NCBI GenBank assembly: GCA_036389485.1
Contig: DASVPR010000049.1
Span: 62,001 to 126,000, forward strand
Source: CADCVT01 sp036389485
Lineage (GTDB): Bacteria > Actinomycetota > Thermoleophilia > Solirubrobacterales > Solirubrobacteraceae
Reading direction: 5' to 3'
Length of the DNA: 64,000 nucleotides
In this document: in pieces, positions 10,026 to 18,241 of the stretch
Layout: each line of letters opens with the position of its first letter
Numbering within the stretch: the first letter of the stretch is position 1
Position numbers and translations under genes: made by a program
The notes under the pieces: generated by a model
What the model was told of the DNA's origin: nothing
Databases searched by the model: none
Seen by the model: only the letters and a program-made list of their open reading frames with translations

Positions 10026-10910
10026 TTAGGCCTCCCGGCGGAAGCGCTCGAGCTCCTCGGGCGGCATCGAGTACTCGTGCTCGGGCCCCGGGTACCTGCG
10101 CGCGCGCACGTCGTCGGCGTACGCGGCGACGCCGGTCACCATCTCGTCGAGCAGGTCGGCGTAGCGCTTGACGAACTTCGCCCCACGGCCCTCGCGGATC
10201 CCCAGCAGGTCGTGGAACACGAGGACCTGGCCGTCGGTCGCCGGCCCCGCGCCGATCCCGATCACCGGGATCCGCATCGACGGCATGATGCTCTCCGCCA
10301 CCGCCGACGGGATCGCCTCGAACACGACGCTGAAGCAGCCCGCCTCCTGCAGCGCGAGCGCCTCGCGCGAGACCCGCGCCGCCGCCTCGGCGTTGCGACC
10401 CTGCGCGCGGTAGCCGCCGAGCGCGGTCGCGGTCTGCGGCGTCAGCCCGACATGGCCCATCACCGGGATCCCGGCCTGCGCGATCGCCCGCGCCCGCGCG
10501 ACCGACGTGGGCCCGCCGCCCTCGAGCTTGACCGCGTCGCAGCCGGCCTCCTTGACGAACCGCATCGCGGTCGCGATCGCCTGCTCGTCGGACACCTCGT
10601 AGGAGCCGAACGGCAGGTCGCCGACCATGAACGGCGTCTTCAGCCCGCGCCGGACGGCCTTCGCGAGCATGATCAGCTCGTCCAGCTCGACCGGGACGGT
10701 GCTCGAATGGCCGAGCACGGTCATGGCGCCGGAGTCGCCGACGAGGACGAGGTCCACGCCCGCGGCGTCCACCGCCAGCGCGCTCGGGTAGTCGTACGCG
10801 GTGACCATGACGATCGGCTCGCCGAGGGCCTTCTTCTCGTTGAGCCGCGGCAGCGTCATCGGCAGCCGCGACGCGTCGTTCGGGATGTTGATCTGGGGCA
10901 GCGTGGACAT
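10026..10910 (-). CDS. panB: 3-methyl-2-oxobutanoate hydroxymethyltransferase
   Basis: 294-residue first committed enzyme of pantothenate synthesis: it adds a hydroxymethyl group from methylene-THF to 2-oxoisovalerate to give ketopantoate. Conserved segments are MVTAYDYPSA, LVGDSGAMTVLGH (metal Asp), FMVGDLPFGSYE (second Asp), AVKLEGG, VMGHVGLTPQ, FEAIP (catalytic Glu) and IGIGAGP. An internal ATG at codon 18 (MTLPRLN) is an alternative start, and the N-terminal extension is short. It is the last gene of the reverse-strand pan operon, 8 bp after panD. Confidence 0.97.
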   Translation of the reverse strand: MSTLPQINIPNDASRLPMTLPRLNEKKALGEPIVMVTAYDYPSALAVDAAGVDLVLVGDSGAMTVLGHSSTVPVELDELIMLAKAVRRGLKTPFMVGDLPFGSYEVSDEQAIATAMRFVKEAGCDAVKLEGGGPTSVARARAIAQAGIPVMGHVGLTPQTATALGGYRAQGRNAEAAARVSREALALQEAGCFSVVFEAIPSAVAESIMPSMRIPVIGIGAGPATDGQVLVFHDLLGIREGRGAKFVKRYADLLDEMVTGVAAYADDVRARRYPGPEHEYSMPPEELERFRREA

Positions 10911-10918
10911 GGGCGCTC

Positions 10919-11299
10919 CTACGCCAGCAGCGTCGCCACCTGGGCGTCCGCGGCGATGATCCGGTTCTCGCGGTCGACGTGGACCACGCGGGGCTCGTAG
11001 TGCTCCATCTCCTCACGCGTGTACTGCGCGTAGGAGATGACGATGATCGTGTCGCCGCGATGGACGAGGCGGGCGGCGGCGCCGTTGACCTTCATCTCGC
11101 CGGAGCCTCGCTGCCCGGCGATCGTGTACGTCTCGAAGCGGGAGCCGTTGTCGACGTCGACGACGTGCACCTGCTCGTGCTCGAGGATGTCGGCGGCCTC
11201 GAGCAGGTCCGGATCGACGGTGATCGAGCCGACGTAGTGCAGGTCGGAGTCGGTCACCGTCGCCCGGTGGATCTTGGACTTCAGCATGGTTCGTGTCAT
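10919..11299 (-). CDS. panD: Aspartate 1-decarboxylase
   Basis: 126-residue proenzyme that makes beta-alanine for pantothenate. The Gly24-Ser25 self-cleavage site that generates the pyruvoyl cofactor is present in HYVGSITVD at exactly the expected position, which supports the ATG at 11299. Also visible are SKIHRATVT, NGSRFETY, VNGAAARL and VISYAQYT. It overlaps panC by 4 bp and lies 8 bp before panB, so it is translated from the same mRNA. Confidence 0.97.
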   Translation of the reverse strand: MTRTMLKSKIHRATVTDSDLHYVGSITVDPDLLEAADILEHEQVHVVDVDNGSRFETYTIAGQRGSGEMKVNGAAARLVHRGDTIIVISYAQYTREEMEHYEPRVVHVDRENRIIAADAQVATLLA

Positions 11300-12132
11300 G
11301 TCTCGATGAGCGCGTTGTCGATGAGTCGGGTGTCGCCGACCCGCGCGGCGACGGCCACGAGCACGCGCCCGTTCACCCGCCGCACGGGGTCGAGGGTCTC
11401 CGGCGAGACGAGCTCGAGGTACTCGGGCTCGACTCCGAAGTCGTTCATGGCGCTCAGGGCGCGGTCGCGGATCGCGGCGGCGTCCCGCTCGCCGTGCCCG
11501 ATCGCGTCCTGCGCCGCGGCGAGCGCGCGGCTGAGCGCTCGGGCGCGCTCGCGGTCGCCGTCCTTCAGGTGGACGTTGCGGCTGGAGAGCGCGAGGCCGT
11601 CCGGCTCGCGGACCGTCTCGACCGCCTCGATCCGCACGGGGATGTCGAGGTCGCGGACGAGCCTGCGGATGACGACGAGCTGCTGGGCGTCCTTCTGGCC
11701 GAAGTAGGCGACGTCCGGCCCGACCATGTTGAAGAGCTTCGTGACGACCGTCGCGACGCCGTCGAAGTGGGCGACGCCGCGGTGGACGCCCTCCATCGGC
11801 TCGGTGATCTTCGCCACGCGGACCGTCGTCGCGAACCCGCCGGGATAGACCTCCTCGACCGGCGGTGCGAAGAGGAGGTCCGCTCCCGCCTGCTCGGCGA
11901 GCCGGGCGTCGCGCGCCTCGTCGCGGGGGTAGGCGGCCAGGTCGCGCCGATCGTCGAACTGCGCGGGGTTGACGAAGACGGAGACGACGACGAACGCCGT
12001 GTCGCGGGCCGCGCGCTCGACCAGCGCGAGGTGCCCGGCGTGGAGCGCGCCCATCGTGGGGACGAGGCCGACCGGCCGCGGGGCCTCGCGCACCGCGGCG
12101 CGGACCTCCTCGACGGAGCGGACGATCCTCAT
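11296..12132 (-). CDS. panC: Pantothenate synthetase
   Basis: 278-residue ligase that joins pantoate and beta-alanine with ATP. The nucleotidyltransferase signature PTMGALHAGH (about residues 25-34) is followed by VVSVFVNPAQF, YPRD, YFGQKDAQQ (about 149-157) and the KMSKS-like loop LALSSRN. The ATG at 12132 overlaps the stop of the upstream DUF2520 gene by 4 bp (ATGA), and the stop overlaps the panD start by 4 bp. The frame stays open far upstream, but that part is antisense to the UDG gene and not conserved. Confidence 0.97.
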   Translation of the reverse strand: MRIVRSVEEVRAAVREAPRPVGLVPTMGALHAGHLALVERAARDTAFVVVSVFVNPAQFDDRRDLAAYPRDEARDARLAEQAGADLLFAPPVEEVYPGGFATTVRVAKITEPMEGVHRGVAHFDGVATVVTKLFNMVGPDVAYFGQKDAQQLVVIRRLVRDLDIPVRIEAVETVREPDGLALSSRNVHLKDGDRERARALSRALAAAQDAIGHGERDAAAIRDRALSAMNDFGVEPEYLELVSPETLDPVRRVNGRVLVAVAARVGDTRLIDNALIET

Positions 12133-12806
12133 GCGTGGACCCTCGTCGCGTCGACCATGGCGTCGAACAGGGGGAGGAGCTCGGGAGCCCGCTCCTCCAC
12201 CGCCGCGCGCTGGCGCTCCACCGTCTCCTCGTCGCCGCGGGCGATCGGGCCGGTCAGGGCGGCGTCGCCGAGCCGGGCCCAGTTCTCGACCGTCGCGCGC
12301 ACCAGCGGCACGAGGAGCGAGCGATCGTGCCCGAAGAGGCGCTCCGCGGCGGACTCCAGCGTCACCAGGAAGTTCGACGCGATCGACGCGGCGGCGTGGT
12401 AGGCCGCCCGGTCCTCGTCGTCGATCTCGACGACGCTCATGCCGAGGTCCTCCGCCAGCTCGTGCGCGAACGCGAGGGCCTCGGGGGTCACTCCCGCGAC
12501 CGCCCCGCCCGCGCCGGCGAACACCGCTTCCGGCCCCGTCACCGTCATCAGCGGATGCAGGCCGAAGTCGCAGTGGGGCGCCACCGGCGTCGCGCCGGAG
12601 CAGTGGCCGACGAGCGGCCCCGGCGGGATCGTCGCCGCGACGCTCGCGATCTCCGCGTCCGGCACGCAGAGCAGCACCGCCGCGACGTCCGGCGACGGCG
12701 GCTCGCCACGGCCGAGCGGCCCGTCCACGGGGCGGCCGGCCGCGCGCAGGGCGGCGCTCAATGCCGTGCCCAGGCGGCCACGGCCGATGATGGCGATGCG
12801 GGACAT
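12129..12806 (-). CDS. DUF2520 Rossmann-fold protein heading the pan operon
   Basis: 225 residues. The N-terminal NAD(P)-binding motif is IAIIGRGRLGTAL (GxGxxG), followed by LCVPDAEIASVA, HCSGATP and FGLHPLMT, then an alpha-helical C-terminal domain (about 120-225). This is the Rossmann-like/DUF2520 architecture. The ATG at 12806 is chosen because it directly precedes the motif; a start 26 codons upstream would add an unrelated tail. DUF2520 proteins are often next to panC/panD. It resembles short dehydrogenases related to ketopantoate reductase, so it might supply that missing step, but activity is not shown by sequence. Confidence 0.82.
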   Translation of the reverse strand: MSRIAIIGRGRLGTALSAALRAAGRPVDGPLGRGEPPSPDVAAVLLCVPDAEIASVAATIPPGPLVGHCSGATPVAPHCDFGLHPLMTVTGPEAVFAGAGGAVAGVTPEALAFAHELAEDLGMSVVEIDDEDRAAYHAAASIASNFLVTLESAAERLFGHDRSLLVPLVRATVENWARLGDAALTGPIARGDEETVERQRAAVEERAPELLPLFDAMVDATRVHA

Positions 12807-12897
12807 CTGCGAGTCGGGTCCAGTTCCCTCGCGGGATACCGGCCTCTTTACGGGAAACCGTTCGGCGGCACCCAGGGTACCCATCCCCTCGCGGATC

Positions 12898-12903
12898 TAC
12901 CAT
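12898..12903 (+). promoter_or_regulatory. -10 element of the UDG gene (leaderless)
   Basis: TACCAT is separated by 6 bases from the GTG at 12910, and no Shine-Dalgarno is present. The expected transcription start falls on the start codon. Confidence 0.5.
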
Positions 12904-12909
12904 CGCCGT

Positions 12910-14706
12910 GTGAGCGATCCAACGGAACGCCGCGAAGCCCTGAAGGAGCTGTACTCGACGTGCCGGGGCTGCGTCCGCTGCCCGCAGCTGGCGTCGTCGC
13001 GGCAGAACGTCGTCTTCGGCGCCGGTAACGCCGACGCGGACCTCATGTTCGTCGGCGAGGCGCCCGGCAAGAACGAGGACGAGCAGGGCCTCCCGTTCGT
13101 CGGCCAGGCGGGGAAGCTGCTCAACCAGCTGCTTGAGGAGATCGGGCTCGCCCGCTCCGACGTGTTCATTTGCAACGTCCTGAAGTGCCTCGACTACAAG
13201 GCTGCGGTCCAGCTCGGTGATGGCTCCTGGGAGCGGATCGGGAGGCTGGTTCGCTCGCGCTACTCCGGCACCGTCATGTCGGTGGACGACGAAGGGCGGC
13301 TCGTGCCGCGACGGGTGACGGGGTGGCACGCGACGCCGCTGGGCGGCCGCTCCATCGTCCGCATGACGTATCGGTCCGCGAAGAACGTCGGCGCGAGCCG
13401 CAGCGGGATCAACCTGACGGGCGACCATCCAGTCCTCACCGACCGCGGATATGTACCGGCCGAGGAGCTGCGCGAGGGTGACCGTGTCGCGACGGGCCAG
13501 GGCTTGAGCGCGCTGGCACGCGATGTCGTCTGCGGCTCCCTGCTCGGCGACGCCTCGATCAGCGTCAAGTCCGCCCATCTGTCGATGGCGCACTCCGATC
13601 GGCAGCTCGACTACGCGCGGTTCAAAGCCGAGCTGCTCGCTGAGCTGGCTCCCACTGAGCATCTGCTGCGTGTCGCCGCGGTGGCGGGCGGCGATCCCAC
13701 CTATTGCGCGGTTCACGTGCGGACGCGGGCGAGCCGTGCGCTCGGGATCCTGCGGCGCGAGTTCTACAGCGGCGGCAAGGTCGTTCCCACTCGGCTCGCC
13801 GCGGATCTCAACGCCCGCATGCTGGCGATCTGGTTCATGGACGACGGCTACACCCGGATCCGGCCCCCCCGCCAGCCTCTGGCCGAGATCGCGACGAACG
13901 CGTTCTCTGAGGGTGATCTGCAGGTCCTCCTACACGGTCTGCAGCGGCTGGGCCTGACCGCCAAGGCGAGCCGCGGCCGCCTCTACTTCGATGTCTCCGC
14001 CACCAGAGCGCTGTCGGAGTTGATCGCGCCATACGTCCCCCCGTCGATGCGTTACAAGCTGCATCCAGAGGTCGAGGCGCGCATCGCGTTCGACCCCGCG
14101 CGGTTCGAGAGCGGGCCGGCTGAAGTCCTGTACGACGAGGTCGAGGTGGAGGACATCACGGCTCGTCCGCGCGCGGAGCGCACGTTCTTCTGCATCGACG
14201 TAGAGGAGACCCACAATTTCGTCACCGCCGGCGGTGTCGTTCACAACTGCCGCCCGCCCGGCAACCGCGATCCGCAGCCGGTCGAGATCGACAACTGCCA
14301 GGGCTACCTCTTCGACCAGGTCGCGCTGATCCAGCCGCGGGTCATCTGCACGCTCGGGAACTTCGCCACGAAGCTCCTGCGCAACGACCAGACGGGGATC
14401 ACGCGGATCCACGGCCGCGACGAGATCCGCGTCATCGGGACGCGCGCGGTCCGGCTCCTGCCGCTCCACCACCCGGCGGCGGCGCTGTACACGCGGTCGA
14501 ACCTCGACCTGCTGCGCGAGGACTTCCAGCGGATCCCCGAGCTGCTCGCGCGGCCGGTCCCGGACCAGCCGGAACCGGTCGAGGCGACCCTCGAGGCCGA
14601 GCCCGCGCCGGCGCCGCAGCCGGTCGTGCCGGAGCCCGAGCTCGCCGCCGAGCCTCCGGAGCGCGAGCCGGAGGTCGTCGCGGCCTCGCAGCTCGGGCTC
14701 TTCTAG
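12910..14706 (+). CDS. Family-4 uracil-DNA glycosylase with in-frame intein
   Basis: 598-codon precursor. After removing residues 93-446 (intein), the 244-residue host protein is a type-4 Fe-S uracil-DNA glycosylase that removes uracil from DNA. Motif 1 is GEAPGKNEDEQGLPFVG, motif 2 is LPLHHPAAALY, and four Cys fit the [4Fe-4S] cluster: CRGC near residue 18, Cys447 (KCRPPGNR after splicing) and the Cys of EIDNC. A Pro/Glu-rich tail of about 50 residues follows. The GTG at 12910 is the only start close to the conserved N-terminus and has a near -10. The 3' end overlaps the convergent HD-GYP gene by 4 bp. Splicing is needed for activity. Confidence 0.95.
   Translation: MSDPTERREALKELYSTCRGCVRCPQLASSRQNVVFGAGNADADLMFVGEAPGKNEDEQGLPFVGQAGKLLNQLLEEIGLARSDVFICNVLKCLDYKAAVQLGDGSWERIGRLVRSRYSGTVMSVDDEGRLVPRRVTGWHATPLGGRSIVRMTYRSAKNVGASRSGINLTGDHPVLTDRGYVPAEELREGDRVATGQGLSALARDVVCGSLLGDASISVKSAHLSMAHSDRQLDYARFKAELLAELAPTEHLLRVAAVAGGDPTYCAVHVRTRASRALGILRREFYSGGKVVPTRLAADLNARMLAIWFMDDGYTRIRPPRQPLAEIATNAFSEGDLQVLLHGLQRLGLTAKASRGRLYFDVSATRALSELIAPYVPPSMRYKLHPEVEARIAFDPARFESGPAEVLYDEVEVEDITARPRAERTFFCIDVEETHNFVTAGGVVHNCRPPGNRDPQPVEIDNCQGYLFDQVALIQPRVICTLGNFATKLLRNDQTGITRIHGRDEIRVIGTRAVRLLPLHHPAAALYTRSNLDLLREDFQRIPELLARPVPDQPEPVEATLEAEPAPAPQPVVPEPELAAEPPEREPEVVAASQLGLF
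13186..14247 (+). other. LAGLIDADG intein inside the UDG gene
   Basis: 354-residue intein. It begins with Cys (CLDYKAAVQLGDGSW, block A). Block B is INLTGDHPVLTDRGY with the TxxH catalytic pair. Two DOD homing-endonuclease motifs are present, VVCGSLLGDASI and LAIWFMDDGYT, both keeping the acidic residue. The end is block F/G, FFCIDVEETHNFVTAGG then VVHN, with Asn446 followed by Cys447 as the +1 nucleophile. All splicing residues are present, so it looks active. The flanks NVLK and CRPPGNR join into the normal UDG sequence. Insertion is exactly before a predicted Fe-S ligand Cys. Confidence 0.95.
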
Positions 14707-15305
14707 CCGGCGCCGAGGACGTCGAGCAGCGCGGCGGCGACGAGCGGGTCGAACTGCCGGCCCGCGTCGCGCTCGATGCGGCGGCACGCCTCCTTCGGCG
14801 GGAACGCCGGGCGGTAGCTGCGCTCGTTGACCATCGCGTCGTAGGCGTCCGCGCAGCTGACGATCCGCGCCTCGATCGGGATCTCCTCGCCGGCGATGCC
14901 GTCTGGATAGCCGTTGCCGTCCCACCACTCGTGCGTCGCCCGGACGATCGCGCCGAGATGCTCGAGCCCCGACGTCATGACGAGGATCTCCTCGCCCTGG
15001 ATCGTGTGGCGGCGCATCACGTGGCGCTGGATGTCGTCGAGCGGGCCGGTGTGATCGAGGATGCGGCGGTCGATCGCGAGCTTGCCGACGTCGTGGAGCA
15101 TGGCGACGAGCTCGACCTCGGTCGCGGCGAGCGGGTCGAGGTCCATGCGCTCGGCGACGCGGCGGGCGAGCTTGGCCATGCGGTGGCTGTGCTCGGCGGT
15201 CGGCCGGTGGTGGGCGCGCAGCTCGGCCGCGAGGACCCGGATCGCCTTTCGGATCCGCGGATCGTCCGCGCGCAGGGTGGTCGTGGATGCGGCTGGCGGT
15301 GGCAC
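14703..15305 (-). CDS. HD-GYP domain c-di-GMP phosphodiesterase
   Basis: 200 residues with a single HD-GYP domain and no attached receiver. Metal and substrate motifs are H39 (AEHSHR), HDVGKL (His71-Asp72), RRHTIQGEEIL, HEWWDGNGYPDG (the GYP signature) and SCADAYDAM. Known HD-GYP enzymes hydrolyse c-di-GMP to pGpG/GMP in the cytoplasm. The start is GTG at 15305. Nothing sensory is attached, so control must come from transcription or partners. It lies 12 kb from a c-di-GMP riboswitch, and both point to the same messenger. The 3' end overlaps the UDG gene tail by 4 bp. Confidence 0.9.
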   Translation of the reverse strand: MPPPAASTTTLRADDPRIRKAIRVLAAELRAHHRPTAEHSHRMAKLARRVAERMDLDPLAATEVELVAMLHDVGKLAIDRRILDHTGPLDDIQRHVMRRHTIQGEEILVMTSGLEHLGAIVRATHEWWDGNGYPDGIAGEEIPIEARIVSCADAYDAMVNERSYRPAFPPKEACRRIERDAGRQFDPLVAAALLDVLGAG

Positions 15306-15322
15306 TGCGTCACGTGTTCCCT

Positions 15323-15360
15323 GGACAGGGGTGCCGTCCCTTCCCTTTGGACGCCTGTCC
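15323..15360. repeat. Inverted repeat upstream of the HD-GYP gene
   Basis: GGACAGG (15323-15329) and CCTGTCC (15354-15360) form a 7-bp inverted repeat with a 24-bp spacer inside the 90-bp gap before the HD-GYP gene. On the reverse strand a TTGACG lies just upstream (plus-strand CGTCAA at 15367-15372). It may be an operator, but the evidence is weak. Confidence 0.3.
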
Positions 15361-15395
15361 TACCAGCGTCAACGCGCCACTCCGCGCCGCGTTGG

Positions 15396-16376
15396 CTAGT
15401 CCCGCAGCTTCGGGAGGACCTCCTCACCATATCGCCGGATCGACCCCATCGGGTCGGCGTTGCCGATGAGCTGGAGGGAGACGACGGTCGCGCCGAGGCC
15501 CTCCATCTCGCGGATCCGCTCGACGTGCTCGTCGGGGTCCGCGCCCACGAGGAACCCTTCTTTCGCGAACTGCTCGTCGGTCAGCTTCTCGTCCGCGAGG
15601 CGCTGCTTCTCGGCGGGATCGTGGATGTCGTACTTGTAGACCTCGGGGAGCTGGGTGGGCTTCCAGTGACGGGCGCCCTGGATCGCCTTCTGCTCGTCGT
15701 CGGCGAGGTGGAAGCCGGACTGGACGATGATCTCGCCGACCGGCTTGCCGTTGCGCTCGCAGGCCTCCTTGTAGGCGTCGATGACCTTGGGGGCGGCCTC
15801 GGGGTCGCCGAGCGTCCACAGGCCGTCGCCGTACTTGCCGGCGACCTGCGCCGCCTGGGGGCCGAAGGCGGAGACGTAGAGCTTCGGCCTCGTGTCCGCC
15901 CGCGTGTAGAGCTTCGCTTCTTCGAGGCGGAACCAGCCGCCGTCCATGGTCACCGTCTCGCCGTCCCAGAGCCTCGTGATCGCCTCCAGGCCGCTGTCGA
16001 GGCGCGCGATCTGCTCCTTCGGCCTCGGCCAGTCGAGCCCGAGCGGGACCTCGTTCACGGACTCGCCGGAGCCGACGCCGAGCCATGTCCTGCCCGGATA
16101 CAGCGCCTCGAGCGACATGAACGCCTGCGCGACGACGCCCGGGTGGTAGTGGTGGACGATCGGGGTGACGCCGGTGCCGATCGGCTTGGTCGTCACCTGG
16201 CCGACCGCGCCGAGGTGGGTCCAGGCAAACGTCGCCCTGCCCTCCGGCCACCACGGCGCGAAGTGGTCGGAGACGCCGAGGGCGTCGAAGCCGGCCTGCT
16301 CCGCCGCCTTCGCCTGCTCGATCAGCTCGTGGGGGAGGAACTCCTCGGTGGACGCGGCGAACCAGTACTGGGTCAT
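15396..16376 (-). CDS. F420-dependent LLM-class oxidoreductase (FGD-like)
   Basis: 326-residue luciferase-like (LLM) TIM-barrel enzyme of the F420-dependent glucose-6-phosphate dehydrogenase-type subfamily. Family features are FAASTEEF, ALGVSDHFAPW (SDH cofactor loop), IGTGVTPIVHHYHPGVVAQAF, WLGVGSGE and an E..RLWDGETVTMDGG segment. The length fits. It would use coenzyme F420 for hydride transfer; the actual substrate cannot be assigned. The ATG at 16376 directly precedes the conserved N-terminus. It lies on the same strand as the glycan genes but is not clearly part of their operon. Confidence 0.88.
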   Translation of the reverse strand: MTQYWFAASTEEFLPHELIEQAKAAEQAGFDALGVSDHFAPWWPEGRATFAWTHLGAVGQVTTKPIGTGVTPIVHHYHPGVVAQAFMSLEALYPGRTWLGVGSGESVNEVPLGLDWPRPKEQIARLDSGLEAITRLWDGETVTMDGGWFRLEEAKLYTRADTRPKLYVSAFGPQAAQVAGKYGDGLWTLGDPEAAPKVIDAYKEACERNGKPVGEIIVQSGFHLADDEQKAIQGARHWKPTQLPEVYKYDIHDPAEKQRLADEKLTDEQFAKEGFLVGADPDEHVERIREMEGLGATVVSLQLIGNADPMGSIRRYGEEVLPKLRD

Positions 16377-16385
16377 GCGCGGGGG

Positions 16386-17195
16386 CTACCCGCGGGCGCG
16401 GCGGAGCGCTCGGAGCTGGGCGCGGGCGCGGGGCTTGAAAGGCGCGGCCCGTGCGAAGGTGATCGCCTGGGCGAGGTCGTCCAGCGCCTGCGCCCTTCGC
16501 CCTCGCCTCTGCGCGACCACCTGGCGCCGCCGTCGTGCCCGCTCCTCGTAGTCCTCGCCCGTGCTGTGGCCGCCGGTGTGCCTGAGCGTGACGTCCGGGT
16601 GCAGCTCGACGCGTTCCGCCCTCAGGCAGAGGTCCATGTCCTCGTACCAGAGGAACGCGTGCGGGTCGAAGGGGCCGAGGCGCTTCAGGGTGTCGGTGCG
16701 TGCGACGAGCGCGGCCGCCGTGGCCCACCCGACTCGCCGCCGCTGTTCCGATCGCCACGGCGGTCGCTGGAGGGGCGGCGGTGTCAGCGCCCTGCCGACC
16801 TCGCGCCACGTGCCGGGCGCGGGGTGCGCGGAGTCCTGGATCGTGCCGTCCTCGTTGAGGAGGCGCGGGGCGAGGAGGGCCGCGGTGGTCCCCGCCCGCT
16901 CGACGAGGGTCCTGAGGCCGTCGTCGAGCAGCTCGACGTCGGGGTTGAGCAGCGCGGTGACGTCGTGCCTGGCGCTCTGGACGCCGAGGTTGTTCGCGGA
17001 GCCGAAGCCGGGGTTGTGGTCGAGCTCGATCACCTCCGCCGCCCACTCCCGCGCGCGCTCGGCGCCGTCGTCGGTCGAGCCGGTGTCGACGACGATCACT
17101 CGCGCCTCCTTCGCGTGCCGCTCGATGGACTCCAGCAGCCGCGTCAGCTGCGGCGCTGAGTTGTGGATGACGGTGACGACGTCGAACGCGGTCAT
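16386..17195 (-). CDS. Family 2 glycosyltransferase (rhamnosyltransferase-like)
   Basis: 269-residue GT-A fold enzyme. It starts FDVVTVIHNSAPQL, keeps VVDTGSTDDG and the metal/nucleotide segment LLNPDVEL (NPD in place of DXD), then FDPHAFLWYEDMDLCLR with the ED acceptor-site motif, and ends in an Arg-rich helix. This resembles rhamnosyl/galactofuranosyl transferases of surface glycan synthesis. The ATG at 17195 overlaps the stop of the upstream glycosyltransferase gene by 4 bp, so the two are coupled. The donor sugar is unknown. Confidence 0.88.
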   Translation of the reverse strand: MTAFDVVTVIHNSAPQLTRLLESIERHAKEARVIVVDTGSTDDGAERAREWAAEVIELDHNPGFGSANNLGVQSARHDVTALLNPDVELLDDGLRTLVERAGTTAALLAPRLLNEDGTIQDSAHPAPGTWREVGRALTPPPLQRPPWRSEQRRRVGWATAAALVARTDTLKRLGPFDPHAFLWYEDMDLCLRAERVELHPDVTLRHTGGHSTGEDYEERARRRRQVVAQRRGRRAQALDDLAQAITFARAAPFKPRARAQLRALRRARG

Positions 17196-18241
17196 GTGCG
17201 CGCGGCGGCCTCTTCGAGCACGGCGTGCATCGCGTCTGCTGTCGAGGTCCAGTCGAACCGCTGCGCTCGTTCGCGGCCCGCTTGTTCGAGTCGGGCGCGC
17301 AGCTCCGCGTCGCCTGCCACTTGGAGGAGCGCGGCCGTCCAGTCCTCCACGCGCAGCGCGGCGTCGCCGAGTGTCTCGTCGATGACCCGCAGCGGCCCCG
17401 CCATCACGGGGATCCCCGCTCGCGCCGCTTCGAGCGCCGTGAAGCCGAAGCCCTCGAGGTGGGACGGGAGCGCGAGCGCGAGCGCGTTGGCGTAGAGGGT
17501 GGCGAGGGTCGCGCGGTCGGCGTCGGTGACGACGTGCACGCCGTCGCCGCGCAGCTCGCGTGCGAGCCGTCCTTCGCCGGCGAAGACGAGGTCCGCTTGG
17601 AGGCCCCGCGCCCGCGCCTCCTCGAACGCGCGCTTGAGCTCTAGCTGACCCTTGCGCGGCTCCAGCGCGCCGACGGCGAGGAGGTACTGCTGCGGGAGCC
17701 ACGGCGGCTTCGGCCCGGGCGGCGGCAGCGACGGGATGCCCGACCGGATCACCCGGACGTCCTCGACGTTCGGCCACTCCCGCCGGATCGCCTCCTTGGT
17801 CGCCTCCGACACCGCGACGACCACCGCCGCCCGCTCCGCCAACCGCTCGAGCCGCCCGAGGCGATGCCACCACCGCTCGTACGCCGTGAAGTCGTGCGGC
17901 CGTTCGATCCACGACAGGTCATGGATGGTCAGGACATACGGCACATCCCGCGACACCGCGACCGGCGCCGGAGCGGGAATCCACACCGCGTCCGGCTCCC
18001 GACCGACGAGCCGGTCGATCCGGGGCCGGCCGAAGAGCGCCGCGGAGCCGAAGAGGAGCCGCGAAGGAACCCCGTGCCGGACGGTTTGCGCGCCGCTCCC
18101 CAACAGCGGCCCCCTCCCCGGCGCGAAGGCGCGCCACTCGTCGTCCGGGAAGCGGGTCGCGAGGGCGGTGAGGAGCTCGGACGTATAGTGCGCCACGCCG
18201 CGGCCGCCGGCGAGGTGGCGCGCGTCGACGCCGACCCTCAA
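17192..18241 (-). CDS. Family 1/4 glycosyltransferase
   Basis: 349-residue GT-B enzyme. The N-terminal domain begins RVGVDARHLAGGRGVAHYT, and the C-terminal domain has ALEPRKGQ, FAGEGRL, ALPSHLEGFGFTALEA (EX7E motif) and AGIPVMAG. The best start is TTG at 18239-18241 with a GGAGG ribosome site at 18246-18250. It probably adds a hexose to a lipid-linked surface glycan. The ATG of the divergent glycosyltransferase shares base 18241, so there is no intergenic space and each promoter must lie inside the other gene. Confidence 0.85.
   Translation of the reverse strand: MRVGVDARHLAGGRGVAHYTSELLTALATRFPDDEWRAFAPGRGPLLGSGAQTVRHGVPSRLLFGSAALFGRPRIDRLVGREPDAVWIPAPAPVAVSRDVPYVLTIHDLSWIERPHDFTAYERWWHRLGRLERLAERAAVVVAVSEATKEAIRREWPNVEDVRVIRSGIPSLPPPGPKPPWLPQQYLLAVGALEPRKGQLELKRAFEEARARGLQADLVFAGEGRLARELRGDGVHVVTDADRATLATLYANALALALPSHLEGFGFTALEAARAGIPVMAGPLRVIDETLGDAALRVEDWTAALLQVAGDAELRARLEQAGRERAQRFDWTSTADAMHAVLEEAAART

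Noticed and set aside
12807..13716. Upstream extension of panC through the UDG/intein region
   Set aside because: The open frame is antisense to conserved UDG and intein motifs; panC begins properly at 12132.
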